Shown piece by piece: positions 34,339 through 43,816 of a DNA stretch of 64,000 bases. How positions within the stretch are numbered: the first letter of the stretch is position 1; each line of letters opens with the position of its first letter. Source of the DNA: Vibrio hyugaensis (GTDB lineage Bacteria; Pseudomonadota; Gammaproteobacteria; Enterobacterales; Vibrionaceae); assembly GCF_002906655.1 (NCBI RefSeq), contig NZ_CP025794.1, positions 248,001 through 312,000 on the forward strand. The letters run 5' to 3'. The notes under the pieces are model-generated. The model ran no database searches, had not been told where the DNA came from, and saw nothing but the letters and a program-made list of their open reading frames with translations. The position numbers and the translations under genes were made by a program.

Positions 34339-34581
34339 ATGAAAAAGTTTTCACGTAAGTTCCAATACCCACTAATGGTTTCTATGGTTTTACCTACTAT
34401 GCTTCTTAGCATGCCAGCCATCATGGTAGCTAAAACACTGCCAGAGAACGGCGCATTCTTTGATGCATGGTTAAATGCGGTTTCACAAATGGTGCCATCT
34501 GCACTGTTAATTTTAGCCCTTGTAGCACCAACGGTTCGTCTGCTCGTAACCAAAGTGCTGCTAGAGCCAGAAGTAAAATAA
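34339..34581 (+). CDS. DUF2798 small membrane protein
   Basis: The 80-aa protein has two membrane helices, about residues 11-29 and 50-67, with the DUF2798-type MVLPTMLLSMPAIM and AWLNAVSQMVPSALL elements. The function is unknown. The ATG at 34339 has AAGAGAG upstream and is preferred to the start at 34267. It lies 40 bp upstream of the AhpD-like gene and is probably cotranscribed under the divergent LysR regulator. Confidence 0.78.
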   Translation: MKKFSRKFQYPLMVSMVLPTMLLSMPAIMVAKTLPENGAFFDAWLNAVSQMVPSALLILALVAPTVRLLVTKVLLEPEVK

Positions 34582-34621
34582 GTCAGTAAAGTTAATGAAT
34601 TAGAGAATGGGAAAGAGAAAA

Positions 34622-35173
34622 ATGAGCGAATTTAAATTACACACTGTTGAGTCAGCACCAGAAAAAAGCAAAGCAATCCTTGAAGGTGCACAAAAGCAGA
34701 TGGGGATGATTCCTGGTCTTTACGCAGTAATGGCTGAGTCTCCTCAAATCCTAACAGCTTACACGCAACTGCATCAGCAATTCACCAACACATCATTTAA
34801 TGCCGAAGAACTAACAGTGGTGTGGCAAACCATCAATGTTGAACACGAGTGTCACTACTGCGTCCCGGCACACACTGGGATCGCGCACTCAATGAAGGTT
34901 GACCCAGCATTGATTGAAGCACTGCGTAACGATGAAGCAATGCCAACGGAAAAGCTTCAAGCACTAAAAGACTTCACTCTTGTTGTGGTTCGTGAGCGTG
35001 GCAATGTATCAGAAGCAGACCTAGCGGCATTCTTCGAGGCAGGTTACGGTCAGCAACAGGTTCTAGAAGTGATCCTTGGTCTATCGCAAAAAGTGATCAG
35101 TAACTACGTAAACCACGTAGCTCACACGCCGGTAGACAAAGTATTTGAAAAGTTTGCTTGGTCTAAAAAGTAA
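34622..35173 (+). CDS. Carboxymuconolactone decarboxylase/AhpD-like protein
   Basis: The 183-aa helical protein of the CMD/AhpD family has the redox motif E-x-x-C-x-x-C-x3-H intact in EHECHYCVPAH, with Cys77, Cys80 and His84. In AhpD this pair reduces lipoylated partners in alkyl-hydroperoxide defence; decarboxylases of the family lack the Cys pair, so a peroxidase or disulphide-reductase role is more likely. AAAGAG precedes the chosen ATG at 34622. It is second gene after DUF2798. Confidence 0.9.
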   Translation: MSEFKLHTVESAPEKSKAILEGAQKQMGMIPGLYAVMAESPQILTAYTQLHQQFTNTSFNAEELTVVWQTINVEHECHYCVPAHTGIAHSMKVDPALIEALRNDEAMPTEKLQALKDFTLVVVRERGNVSEADLAAFFEAGYGQQQVLEVILGLSQKVISNYVNHVAHTPVDKVFEKFAWSKK

Positions 35174-35194
35174 TCTAACAATCTAAAACATATT

Positions 35195-35224
35195 GAGCGG
35201 GCTATAAGCTCGCTCTTTTTTTTT
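35195..35224 (+). terminator. Terminator after the AhpD-like gene
   Basis: GAGCGGGC (35195-35202) pairs with GCTCGCTC (35208-35215) with one G-U pair, followed by a run of nine Ts. Confidence 0.85.
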
Positions 35225-35274
35225 GCCAAAACTAACGTTTTTATAGTGTTTGTCACGTAAGTATTGGCATCTAT

Positions 35275-35796
35275 TTATGTGGACTTTTTTTGAGTCAACA
35301 GACTCAAATGTATCCCATAATAACGACAATAGCCGATAATATTGCTGCCAATAAACAACAACTCCATCAGTACAGCAGTAGGAGAACCTGCGAGGTAGTT
35401 GTGTATTAGCCAGAGCAAAGTTCCTACAATCATTAATTGACGTAAGCGTTGATCACTTTTGCAAAATGCAGCTGTGGTCTGAAATAGCGTTCCGCCAAAA
35501 CTAAGCAAATTGATTAGGTCAACAAAGGTCACCACAGTGATCATTAAGGCAGAGCTTAAATAAAGAAACATCCACCTTTTCGATGTAGTAAAGATACTAG
35601 TGAAGTAGCGGATGCTCGCAAGTAACATTAGGCTTGCGGCGGTCCATTGCTCTAGTAGAACAAAGTGGGTGCTAATCAAGATGCCGGATGCACATAAGCA
35701 ACAAACAATTTTTTGTCTTTTTTTAAATTGAAATGATATCAGATCGAATACGATGGCGATTGCTATCAATACTTGGGACCAAAGAAATGCCGACAT
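35275..35796 (-). CDS. YgjV-family inner membrane protein
   Basis: The 173-aa protein has about six short membrane helices arranged as in YgjV, including GTLFQTTAAFCKSDQRLRQLMIVGTLLWLIHNYLAGSPTA (split here: the helix after the SDQRLR element). The function is unknown; a transport role is annotated for the family without proof. It sits next to a Crp/Fnr-like regulator in the same orientation, separated by about 100 bp. The AT-rich base use is slightly unlike its neighbours. Confidence 0.82.
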   Translation of the reverse strand: MSAFLWSQVLIAIAIVFDLISFQFKKRQKIVCCLCASGILISTHFVLLEQWTAASLMLLASIRYFTSIFTTSKRWMFLYLSSALMITVVTFVDLINLLSFGGTLFQTTAAFCKSDQRLRQLMIVGTLLWLIHNYLAGSPTAVLMELLFIGSNIIGYCRYYGIHLSLLTQKKST

Positions 35797-35894
35797 GCTT
35801 CCCTCCTACAAAATTTAGAATAAATATGGAGGTGGGATTATGCGTAGATGTTCCGAAGTAGGAATTAACTAAAGTTAATTTCTACCTTTTATAT

Positions 35895-36476
35895 TTAGCT
35901 TTTTATTCTGGCTTTCAATCTCGATAGGCTGACTGGGCTAATACCGATATAGCTGGCTATCTGAATGTTATTAAGTTTGGCTAACCAATGTGGCCAATAC
36001 TGGAGTAAGTGCTGATACCTTTGCTCAGGTGTGTGGAGTAACAGCAGGGCTTCTTTCTGCTCCTTGAATATTAATTGTTGCTGTAAGAGTGTGACTTTGG
36101 CTTGTGAGAACGAAGGCAATGCCAGTAAATTCAGGGGGATCCTTATGACTTCTACAGCTGTAATAGCTTCAATTTGATATCGGGCAGGCAATCCCTGCAA
36201 CCAACTTGAATAGAGGAAGCATAGCTCATCTTTAAAATAAAACTCTTTGCATCGCTCAAGACCGTTCTCACCGTAATGACAAGCTCTAAGTATTCCGGAC
36301 ATGATAAAAAAGCCATAGTCCTGCTGGGAGCCCTGTGCGAGCAAGATATCTGATGGGTTTAGTGAGAGCAATTTAAACTGAGTTGACAGGGGTTCAACTG
36401 TTTGAGGTGGAACACCCATATCAGAGAAATAGTCAATCACCTTAGTGAACTTACCCAACATAAAAACAGGTTCCAT
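35895..36476 (-). CDS. Crp/Fnr-family regulator
   Basis: This 193-aa regulator has an N-terminal cyclic-nucleotide-binding-like beta-roll (about residues 25-130, with DYGFFIMSGILRACHYGENGLE) and a short C-terminal HTH ending IASYIGISPVSLSRLKARI. Iron-sulphur cysteines of FNR are not present as a cluster, and the CRP cAMP-contact residues are not obvious, so the signal is unknown. The length is a little short for the family (usually 210-230). It is next to the ygjV gene and may regulate it. Confidence 0.82.
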   Translation of the reverse strand: MEPVFMLGKFTKVIDYFSDMGVPPQTVEPLSTQFKLLSLNPSDILLAQGSQQDYGFFIMSGILRACHYGENGLERCKEFYFKDELCFLYSSWLQGLPARYQIEAITAVEVIRIPLNLLALPSFSQAKVTLLQQQLIFKEQKEALLLLHTPEQRYQHLLQYWPHWLAKLNNIQIASYIGISPVSLSRLKARIKS

Positions 36477-36717
36477 ATTTGCTTTATTTCACCAAGACTA
36501 ACACATTTAATCACTAGAAATATCCCGGGTATTATTGATTATCGGTGTATTTCAGTGGTGAAGCGAAGATGACCACTTGCTACGATGTTTTCAATACAAA
36601 GCCTTACCTAGAGAGCTACAAACTGAACTACCTTTCTAAATCGCTTTGCCCTAAAACAGCCAGGATGAAGAGAAGCTAAGCGTTTAGCTATCTCAGTTCT
36701 ACAAACAAAATCCGTTG

Positions 36718-38088
36718 CTACTTCACTGCTTCTACTTCCAACATCGACGCTTGAGTCGCAGACAAGTTTTGTTTTACATAGCTAGTAAGTTGTAACCATG
36801 CAAACAAGCCTGCTAGAACGTTAGCAATTGTCGCCGCGATGACGATTGTAAAAATGTCACCCTGTAACGAGGCGATGGCAATCGCTGGGATGTACAGAAC
36901 CATCAATCTTACGAAGCAAACGAATAGGGCTGTTTTTGGTTTACCCAATGCGTTGAAGATAGAAGTGACAACCATACACAAACCTAAAGGGCCGTAGCTA
37001 AACGGAATCACCCAAAGTGCTAGATTTAACCACTCTTGCATTGTGTTGTCCTCCGATAGTAGAGGAACAACAATTGGTAAACTCACCACTAACAAAGTTG
37101 CGATGGCCAAGTGGAACAGAATCACAAAGCGAGAAGCAGATTGCACGAGCGCTTGGATTGAATCAAAACGTTCGGCACCGAGTTCACGGCCAATCATTGG
37201 TGGCAAAGACATGGTGAGTGCCAGCGTGAAGATCAGCAAGAAGCTTTCCACTCGGTTTAATAAGCTCCAAAATGCGATTTCGTTAGTACCAAGATGAGCG
37301 ATGAACATAACCGTCACGAAAGCACTAACGGACGGTAGAATTTGATTCATCATGGTTGGAATCGTGGTTGTGATCAGCAGAGCAACATCGTCTTTGCTAG
37401 CTAAAGCCGAAGAGAAAGGTGCGAACCATTGACGACCTTTGGCTTTGTTCATCATGTAAACCGCGCTGATGGCAAAGCCAAGCATCGACGCTAATGTAGC
37501 ACCTGCAATCCCCATGTTTATAACGAACATAAATATCGGATCGAGCACGAGGTTGATAAGGCTTGCGATAACAAAAACAGAGCCAGTAACTTTAGTATCG
37601 CCGTTAGCACGATAAACACAGGTCATTAAATACAGTACGGCACTGGATAGTGCGCTCAACAGCCATAAGCCCCAGAACTGACTAAATAACGTTTCGAGCT
37701 GTTGATATTGTGCGCCGCTGTCTTCCACAGAGACAAACGCAGAAAACACGCTTTGCTCCATCAACCACAACGCAAATCCAATGAGAGCGATAAAAGCGCT
37801 GCCGACCAGTAATGCAAGTGAAGCGGTATTTGTCGCGCGTTGCGTATTATTTGCACCAAAAGCATGTGAGATGATCGACGTTGCAGCAACACCAATGCCG
37901 ACTTGAATGCCAATAAAGCCAGCTTGGAACGGCATGGTGATACCTTGCACGGTAAGCTCGTTCACGCCAAGCATGCCGATAAACACCGCGTCGATAAGTT
38001 GTACTGACATGATCGCAAAAAGGCCGACAGTCAGCGGCAGTGTTTTTTCGAGAACGGATTTTAAGGTCGAGGAAATCGCTATCATCAC
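36718..38088 (-). CDS. MATE-family efflux transporter
   Basis: The 456-aa protein has about 12 helices in two MatE repeats. The opening LPLTVGLFAIMSVQLIDAVFIGMLG differs from the NorM-like pump at 15936-17354 and resembles the DinF/VmrA-type branch. It exports drugs or metabolites using a Na+ or H+ gradient; the substrate is unknown. ATGATG begins the frame. It is divergent from msrP across 274 bp that hold no further gene. Confidence 0.92.
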   Translation of the reverse strand: MMIAISSTLKSVLEKTLPLTVGLFAIMSVQLIDAVFIGMLGVNELTVQGITMPFQAGFIGIQVGIGVAATSIISHAFGANNTQRATNTASLALLVGSAFIALIGFALWLMEQSVFSAFVSVEDSGAQYQQLETLFSQFWGLWLLSALSSAVLYLMTCVYRANGDTKVTGSVFVIASLINLVLDPIFMFVINMGIAGATLASMLGFAISAVYMMNKAKGRQWFAPFSSALASKDDVALLITTTIPTMMNQILPSVSAFVTVMFIAHLGTNEIAFWSLLNRVESFLLIFTLALTMSLPPMIGRELGAERFDSIQALVQSASRFVILFHLAIATLLVVSLPIVVPLLSEDNTMQEWLNLALWVIPFSYGPLGLCMVVTSIFNALGKPKTALFVCFVRLMVLYIPAIAIASLQGDIFTIVIAATIANVLAGLFAWLQLTSYVKQNLSATQASMLEVEAVK

Positions 38089-38362
38089 AAGGCTCTTGGT
38101 TCGAAAGTTCGGGAACCGTGCCAGTATAGAGTTGCGATTGTTAATGATAAGAGGGCTAATCCCTAAATCAGTTTTTAGATTTGGTTAATAATGAACTAAA
38201 AAAGAGGCAGTATGAGTGCAACTCTACTGGGCAAAAAGCTTAACTTGAATGCGTGTCTCTTTTTGTTTTTTATGAAATAAATTTGTTTTTGCTACGGTCT
38301 GTTTAAATCAACGTATTACCAGTTCGCTATTTACTAAAGTATGAACTCATTCGGGGAAGATT

Positions 38363-39367
38363 ATGTGGATTAAGAAGAACCATCGCTGGGCTTTATCTGA
38401 AAACGAAGCGACGCCAGAGTCCGTTTATAAAGAACGTCGTGAAATACTCAAAAAGCTTGGCATTGCGGTTGTCGGCATGCCACTCGCTGCAAATGCACAA
38501 GCTGGCATTTTGGATATCTTCTCCTCAAAGGAGAAGCCAGTCTCAGACAATCGAATTGACCTTAGCGCGGCGAAGCCACAACAGTACCAAGCGGATCTTT
38601 CTCTTACTCCTGAAAGTAAGGTTCTGAAATACAATAACTTCTATGAGTTTGGTACCGATAAATCTGATCCTGCGAAAAACTCTTCTGAGTTTGTGTCTGA
38701 CCCATGGACGGTTGAGATCGACGGCTTGGTGAATAACCCGATTAAGCTCGACCACGATGATATCTTTAGTAAGTTCACACTAGAAGAGCGAATCTACCGC
38801 TTACGTTGTGTCGAAGCGTGGTCAATGAACATTCCGTGGATTGGTTTTCCTTTAGCGGACATCATCAAAATGGCGGCCCCAAAAAGTAGCGCGAAATACG
38901 TTGCTTTTGAAACTCTCTACGATCCGAAACAGTTCCCAGCCCAAGGCTCCTTTAGCAGTATTGAATATCCTTACGTCGAAGGGCTTCGTCTTGATGAGGC
39001 AATGAACCCGCTCGCGCTGATTTCTGTGGGTTTGTATGGAAAGACGCTTGCACCACAAAACGGTGCGCCACTTCGCTTAGTTGTACCGTGGAAGTACGGC
39101 TTCAAAAGCATCAAGTCTATTGTTCGAATTCGTTTAACTGACCGAGAACCGCCAACAACGTGGAATCGTTTAGCGCCAAATGAATACGGTTTTTACGCCA
39201 ATGTGAACCCAAATGTTGACCATCCGCGTTGGAGCCAAGCAAGCGAGCGTTTCATCGGAGAGGGCAGTGTACTCAGCACTCGCAGACAGCCAACATTGAT
39301 GTTCAACGGCTATGAGGAAGAGGTGGCGCATCTCTATAAGAATATGGATCTGAGGAAGTTCTATTGA
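38363..39367 (+). CDS. msrP: Methionine-sulfoxide reductase, molybdopterin subunit
   Basis: MsrP (YedY) is a 334-aa periplasmic Mo-enzyme that repairs oxidised methionine in envelope proteins. A Tat signal is visible ([20 protein letters not shown], residues 23-42) and the molybdenum-ligand Cys149 lies in [10 protein letters not shown]. The length and the [34 protein letters not shown] elements are typical. TTGA overlap with msrQ shows tight coupling. The system takes electrons from the quinone pool through MsrQ. Confidence 0.97.
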   Translation: MWIKKNHRWALSENEATPESVYKERREILKKLGIAVVGMPLAANAQAGILDIFSSKEKPVSDNRIDLSAAKPQQYQADLSLTPESKVLKYNNFYEFGTDKSDPAKNSSEFVSDPWTVEIDGLVNNPIKLDHDDIFSKFTLEERIYRLRCVEAWSMNIPWIGFPLADIIKMAAPKSSAKYVAFETLYDPKQFPAQGSFSSIEYPYVEGLRLDEAMNPLALISVGLYGKTLAPQNGAPLRLVVPWKYGFKSIKSIVRIRLTDREPPTTWNRLAPNEYGFYANVNPNVDHPRWSQASERFIGEGSVLSTRRQPTLMFNGYEEEVAHLYKNMDLRKFY

Positions 39368-39981
39368 GAAAGCTGACGCCAAAACACATCATTGCGCTTA
39401 AAGTCCTGATCCACCTTGTTTCTCTCGGTTTCTTAGGTCTGCTGGTCATTGCGATTAATACCGACAACTTAGGTGGTGACCCTGTTCAAGGGATTATCCA
39501 TTACACAGGTATTAGCGCGCTGAATACGCTGTTTATTACCTTGTTAGTTTCTCCGCTTGCGCGTTGGACCAAGCAGGGTTTGTTAGTTCGAGTTAGGAGA
39601 CTACTCGGGCTCTACAGCTTTTTCTGGGCAGTACTTCATTTGGTTGCGTTTGCTGTGCTCGATTTAGGATTAGATTGGAGTTTACTCGCTTCCGAAATCG
39701 TTAAACGCCCTTATTTGACCGTTGGTGCAGCAGTGTGGGTAATCTTGTCACTTCTGGCAGTGACTTCGACTCAATCCATTCAACGTAAAATGGGTCCTAA
39801 ATGGCAAAAACTGCATAACTGGGTCTATTTGGCAGCGATACTGGCGCCGATTCATTTCTATTGGTCGGTGAAGTCAGAGGTAGCGGAGCCAACGATTTAT
39901 ATCTTAATCGCCATTGGTTTGTTGCTGGTGCGCTGGAAGACATTGAAGCAGCGAGTGTTTCGAAAGCTGTTATCCAGTTGA
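39364..39981 (+). CDS. msrQ: MsrQ haem-binding membrane subunit
   Basis: MsrQ (YedZ) is a 205-aa, six-helix inner membrane b-type cytochrome that passes electrons to MsrP. Family elements seen are [33 protein letters not shown] (with a haem-ligand His) and [21 protein letters not shown], which carries two further His residues. It starts with TTG at 39364, overlapping the msrP stop by 4 bases. A terminator at 40024-40044 follows. Confidence 0.95.
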   Translation: MRKLTPKHIIALKVLIHLVSLGFLGLLVIAINTDNLGGDPVQGIIHYTGISALNTLFITLLVSPLARWTKQGLLVRVRRLLGLYSFFWAVLHLVAFAVLDLGLDWSLLASEIVKRPYLTVGAAVWVILSLLAVTSTQSIQRKMGPKWQKLHNWVYLAAILAPIHFYWSVKSEVAEPTIYILIAIGLLLVRWKTLKQRVFRKLLSS

Positions 39982-40021
39982 TGCGCTGTTAGACCAATTG
40001 CGATAAATGAATCAACAGACT

Positions 40022-40085
40022 AAAAGGGGCTACGTGAGCCCCTTTCTTAATTGGATAAAAAGCCGCTAACCCAAGCTTTCTGTTG
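40022..40085. repeat. Repeat copy A (terminator plus 36-bp element)
   Basis: The segment holds the hairpin AAGGGGCT-ACGTG-AGCCCCTT (40024-40044), which terminates msrPQ, and a 36-bp element (40050-40085) that matches 32 of 36 bases of the sequence at 43781-43816. The hairpin is identical in both copies over 23 bp. Both copies have the same orientation and bracket 3.7 kb. Confidence 0.85.
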
Positions 40086-40260
40086 CTGTTGGCTCACCAC
40101 GCTTCCACACCTTTTGTTCGCTTTCGCCAAAGACCTTGGGCTAAGTCTATCAAATCCCATCACAACGTTCATACCGTTAGCCCGAACCCTACGACTAATG
40201 TCTAACCACCTGAGACTATTTGTATTTTTTCGTTTGGTATAAGGTACTAGCAGCTGAATT
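40045..40260 (-). pseudogene. Degenerate reading-frame relic or dispersed repeat
   Basis: On the minus strand a frame ending at a TAA (40048-40050) encodes NVVMGFDRLSPRSLAKANKR followed by a Gln-rich QQQQKAW stretch. It has no start signal of its own. A second frame over its last codons (TATESLG-stop) matches the C-terminal TESLG of the ABC-2 permease at 43797. Peptides ending like this occur, from memory, as many short conceptual ORFs in Vibrio genomes, so a dispersed repeat is as likely as a gene remnant. Confidence 0.45.
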
Positions 40261-40397
40261 TTAAGAGTTCATAAAGATCAGTCATCGAGTTCTTGTAGCA
40301 GAGAATTTATAGACAACGACTCGCTTAATCTTCGTTTAGTGAGTAAACAACGTTGGTTGGAAAAACACACCTTAGAGTGTGAACGAAAGGAATCATA

Positions 40398-41906
40398 ATG
40401 AGCAGCACTTTAGAGTCCGTACATATTGGAACAGATAAGCCCAAAGCCAGTGAGGATGAACTCACTTACGAACAACAACATAAGCCAAGCTCGGAATTTG
40501 AGTCCCGAGAACAATATTTAGAGCACGAGTTGCAAATCATGGCGCCTAAACGTTGGCGTCCCAATTTGCCATTTAAAGACTATCGATTCGAGGTAGAAGA
40601 CACCATTCCAGCGATGGCCGCGACCATTGGTAAAGTCGTTATGGTGGGAGCGATCGCAGCAACCTTTGCTGGGGCGCTAGGGCTGAATGAAGGCTTTATT
40701 TTAGAAAACGTTCGTTATGAACTACTCATCGCCTCTGTTTTCATTATTCTTTTTTCAGGCTTTTTACTACCTACCGCAAACCTCGCAGGTACACACGGCC
40801 CACTCATCCCATTAATTCCTATCGTCGTTGCAGCAGGCGGGCACCCTATGGCCTTTGGCTTGTTGATTGGCGCCTTTGGGATACTGCTAGCGATTAGTAA
40901 AGGTGGCAGTATGCTGGCAAACCTTACCAGTAAAGGCGTGTGTGGCGGTTTATTGCTCTACCTTGGCTTTGTTGGAACCGTCTCTCAAGTGAAAAAGCTA
41001 TTCGCTTGGGCAGAGGGAATAGGGATGAGCCACATCGCTTTTGTCGTGATCTTTTGCACCATTATTTTATATGCACTACTGGAACATTTTCGTAAGCGTT
41101 GGCTAGCTGTCCCTCTTAGTTGCTTGCTAGGCGGTACTTTAGCTTTTGCTATGGGCGCTCCGTTTTCTTTTCAAACCGAGCCCGGCTTACCCAATATGAA
41201 CCCTATGTATTGGTGGGGGGAAGATACGGGTTGGATGCTAGGTTTGCCTACGATTGAGCATTTCATGGTGGTATTGCCTTTTGCTATTTTAGCCGTAGCC
41301 ATGTGGTCGCCAGATTTTTTAGGGCATCAAGTGTTTCAAAAAATCAGCTATCCAGAACGTACAGAAAAAGTACATATGAACATCGACGATACGATGACTA
41401 CAGCGTCAATTCGTCAGACGTTCGGTTCTCTGCTCGGTGGTACTAACTTTACGTCTTCGTGGGGGACTTACATCGTTCCGGCGGCTATTGCTAAACGTCC
41501 TATTCCTGCCGGCGCGTTACTAACGGCACTGTTCTGTATCATCGCCGCGGTTTGGGGTTACCCAATGGATTTAGCGATCTGGCAACCTGTACTTTGTGTT
41601 GCGCTCATTGTTGGGGTATTTGTGCCTTTGCTAGAAGCTGGAATGGAAATGACGCGTGAAGGGAAAACCACACAATCGGCGGCGATTGTTGTATTTTCTT
41701 CAGCGCTCGTTAACCCTGCATTTGGCTGGTCTCTCACAATGCTGTTAGATAACTTAGGCTTGGTCGGCTGTAAAGAACGTAGTGGGGAACTCAGTAAAAT
41801 GAGCCGCTGGGTGTTGCCTGGCATTATGTTTATTGTGCTAACAAGTGTAATGGCGTTGGTTGGTCTACTACCAGGAATACCAGCGGTTATCCCAAGTTTT
41901 CGTTAG
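40398..41906 (+). CDS. DUF3360 putative permease
   Basis: The 502-aa inner membrane protein fits the DUF3360 family found in Vibrio and relatives. About 85 hydrophilic N-terminal residues (ending APKRWRPNLPFKDYRFEVE) precede some 12 membrane segments. Motifs such as PTANLAGTHGPLIPLIPI and GGTNFTSSWGTYIVPAAIAKRP recall the substrate-binding half-helices of SulP/nucleobase (UraA-like) transporters, so transport of an anion or base is a reasonable inference. The substrate is unknown. AAAGGAATC precedes the ATG and its own terminator follows. It lies inside the interval bracketed by the two 64-bp repeats. Confidence 0.82.
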   Translation: MSSTLESVHIGTDKPKASEDELTYEQQHKPSSEFESREQYLEHELQIMAPKRWRPNLPFKDYRFEVEDTIPAMAATIGKVVMVGAIAATFAGALGLNEGFILENVRYELLIASVFIILFSGFLLPTANLAGTHGPLIPLIPIVVAAGGHPMAFGLLIGAFGILLAISKGGSMLANLTSKGVCGGLLLYLGFVGTVSQVKKLFAWAEGIGMSHIAFVVIFCTIILYALLEHFRKRWLAVPLSCLLGGTLAFAMGAPFSFQTEPGLPNMNPMYWWGEDTGWMLGLPTIEHFMVVLPFAILAVAMWSPDFLGHQVFQKISYPERTEKVHMNIDDTMTTASIRQTFGSLLGGTNFTSSWGTYIVPAAIAKRPIPAGALLTALFCIIAAVWGYPMDLAIWQPVLCVALIVGVFVPLLEAGMEMTREGKTTQSAAIVVFSSALVNPAFGWSLTMLLDNLGLVGCKERSGELSKMSRWVLPGIMFIVLTSVMALVGLLPGIPAVIPSFR

Positions 41907-41958
41907 ATAGCCTCATGCTACGATTTATGGTTTGAAAGTCCTATTTCCAACCTGTTAT

Positions 41959-41990
41959 AAACGGTTTAGTTCTGTTGTTCTAAACCGTTT
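41959..41990 (+). terminator. Terminator of the DUF3360 gene
   Basis: AAACGGTTTAG (41959-41969) pairs perfectly with CTAAACCGTTT (41980-41990), followed by TTG. Confidence 0.78.
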
Positions 41991-42287
41991 TTGCCCCGTT
42001 TTGAGTTAGACCTATTACTCATTCATGTCCTATTTACATGATTTTAGATTAGTTTCATTTACTGTTTATCAATACCTCATTTAAATATTGACGGAGGCAT
42101 GCCAAAAAGGTATATGTAGTCTATGGTAATTTTTAATTTAATCTCATCTCATAGCAACCATCAGTCATCTCATATTTGGCTGGGGGTAGCTATTGCTGAG
42201 TGAATTTAGGTAAGCCTGATCACTAAGAAAGCACCTTCAGCATAGACTATAGGGCTTCGTGACAAATCAGTGTTCAAGGAATGCCAA
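41991..42287. other. AT-rich gap before the MFS gene
   Basis: The 297-bp region shows the beginning of the base-composition change. No ORF is present. AAGGA at 42276-42280 is the ribosome site of the frame that starts at 42288. Confidence 0.5.
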
Positions 42288-43482
42288 ATGAATGATTGTT
42301 TATTAGTTACACCTTTACAGCAGAATAAAAAATATAAGTTAGCCGTTATTAATAATATAATTGGTAACTTTTCGATATGGTTTTTTTAATACCTCAATAA
42401 TGCTGTTGCTTGTTGAATATTCAAACTCAGCTTCAATTGGCGTGATGGCATTTATATCTATTAACGCTCCAATAGCTTTATTTAGTATTGCATCAGGTAT
42501 CATTAGCGATAAATATGATAAGGATAAAATAATACTCATATCAAATTTATCTATCGCTTTTTTTATTTATTTAATGCAATTTTTCCAATCTATACAATTT
42601 ATTTTAATAATAACTTTTTTCATTTCTTCGGTTGCAGCAGTAAGAGTGATTGCAATGCAATCATATATTGCCAGTATTATCGATGCGAGTCAGCTTAATA
42701 CCTCAGCAAGTATAAATAGCATATCACTTGCTATTGTAAGAATACTAGGGACGTTAATGTCTGGCTATTTATATTCTATTTTAGGATTTTTTGAGTCATT
42801 ATTAATAATTACGATACCAGTGGCAATAACGACAATAATATCAATCAAATCAATCAATTGCAAAATGGAAAGGGTAAGGATAAAGGAAAAAAATAGAAGT
42901 ATTTATAATAAAAACATCATGAGTCATGAGTATAAAAATTGTTTATTTGATTCTGTTATGCTCTTTTTAAGTGGTAGTGCTTTATGGTCATTAATACCTT
43001 ATATATCATCACATGAACTAGGCTTAAATAAATCATACCAATCATTACTTATGTCTCTCATGATTCTTGGTGCAATACCCGCATTTTTAATTAAGGAGAA
43101 AGTATCATCGATTAAAATTAATAGCTTTAATTATGAATTAATAACAATTATCTTGTCTTTAACTATCTTAATAACTAACTTATTTGTGAGTTACTCAACT
43201 ATAATCACATCCTTTTCTATCGCTATCTTCGGTTTCTTATGGTCGATAAAGGTGACAATTATTAATAGAGAAATTCAACGTATGGGTAGAGAAAGAAAAA
43301 ACATAGGTTTAACTATATCGATATCATACACTTTTATGTACTTAGCTATGACGATAGGATCTTTCTTTTTTGGTCAGATGACAGATATATTTGGTCTGAA
43401 ATATTCACTTTCCGTCTCTACATTGGTTATGGTTATTCCAATATTTAAAGAAAGGCTGATATTAATAGTAAAGAAATTATAG
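42288..43482 (+). CDS. MFS transporter, interrupted by a +1 frameshift at a T7 tract
   Basis: The gene begins with ATG at 42288 (AAGGA 7 bases upstream) and encodes 33 residues ending KLAVINNIIGNFSIWFF before a TAA at 42387. The frame continues after one skipped base: TTT-TTT-(T)-AAT, giving WFF-NTSIMLLLVEYSNS and then an MFS permease of about 365 further residues, with the loop motif SDKYDKDK (42507-42530) and about 11 helices. The join restores a normal first MFS helix. It resembles macrolide-efflux/enterobactin-exporter-type MFS proteins. The gene is about 30% GC against about 45% around it and lies between two repeats, so acquisition is likely. It may be a pseudogene, phase-variable, or rescued by +1 frameshifting. 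Confidence 0.7.
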
Positions 43483-43751
43483 AAAGATGTTCGGATTGGG
43501 TCGTTTTTATGCTGTTGGTCTTATTCAGATAACATTTATCTAATGTGTTGGATCAGATCACGCCAATATTAAAATCTGGTATAAGAAAACATTGCCAATA
43601 TCATTAGGGAGATGGTTAAAAATCAAACATCACCCTAACTATTTCTAATATCAACCAACCTAAGTAGTACAAACAACCTAAGAAGCTTTTGTCCATAAAC
43701 GAGCCAACGACTCTTCTGCTCAACTCAGTCATTAGACTATCTACGCAAACA
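43483..43751. other. Intergenic region right of the MFS gene
   Basis: These 269 bp carry no ORF and no strong structure. The right repeat copy and the ABC permease terminator begin at 43752. Confidence 0.5.
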
Positions 43752-43816
43752 AAAAGGGGCTACGTGAGCCCCTTGGTTTTATTGGATAAACAGCCGTTAA
43801 CCTAAGCTTTCTGTTA
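43752..43816. repeat. Repeat copy B (ABC permease terminator and 3' end)
   Basis: The hairpin AAGGGGCT-ACGTG-AGCCCCTT (43754-43774) terminates the minus-strand ABC permease gene. Positions 43781-43816 overlap that gene's last codons and match repeat copy A at 32 of 36 bases. Confidence 0.85.

Noticed and set aside
40051..40242. 63-codon plus-strand frame after msrQ
   Set aside because: It is the opposite strand of the repeat/relic element and starts inside its terminator region.
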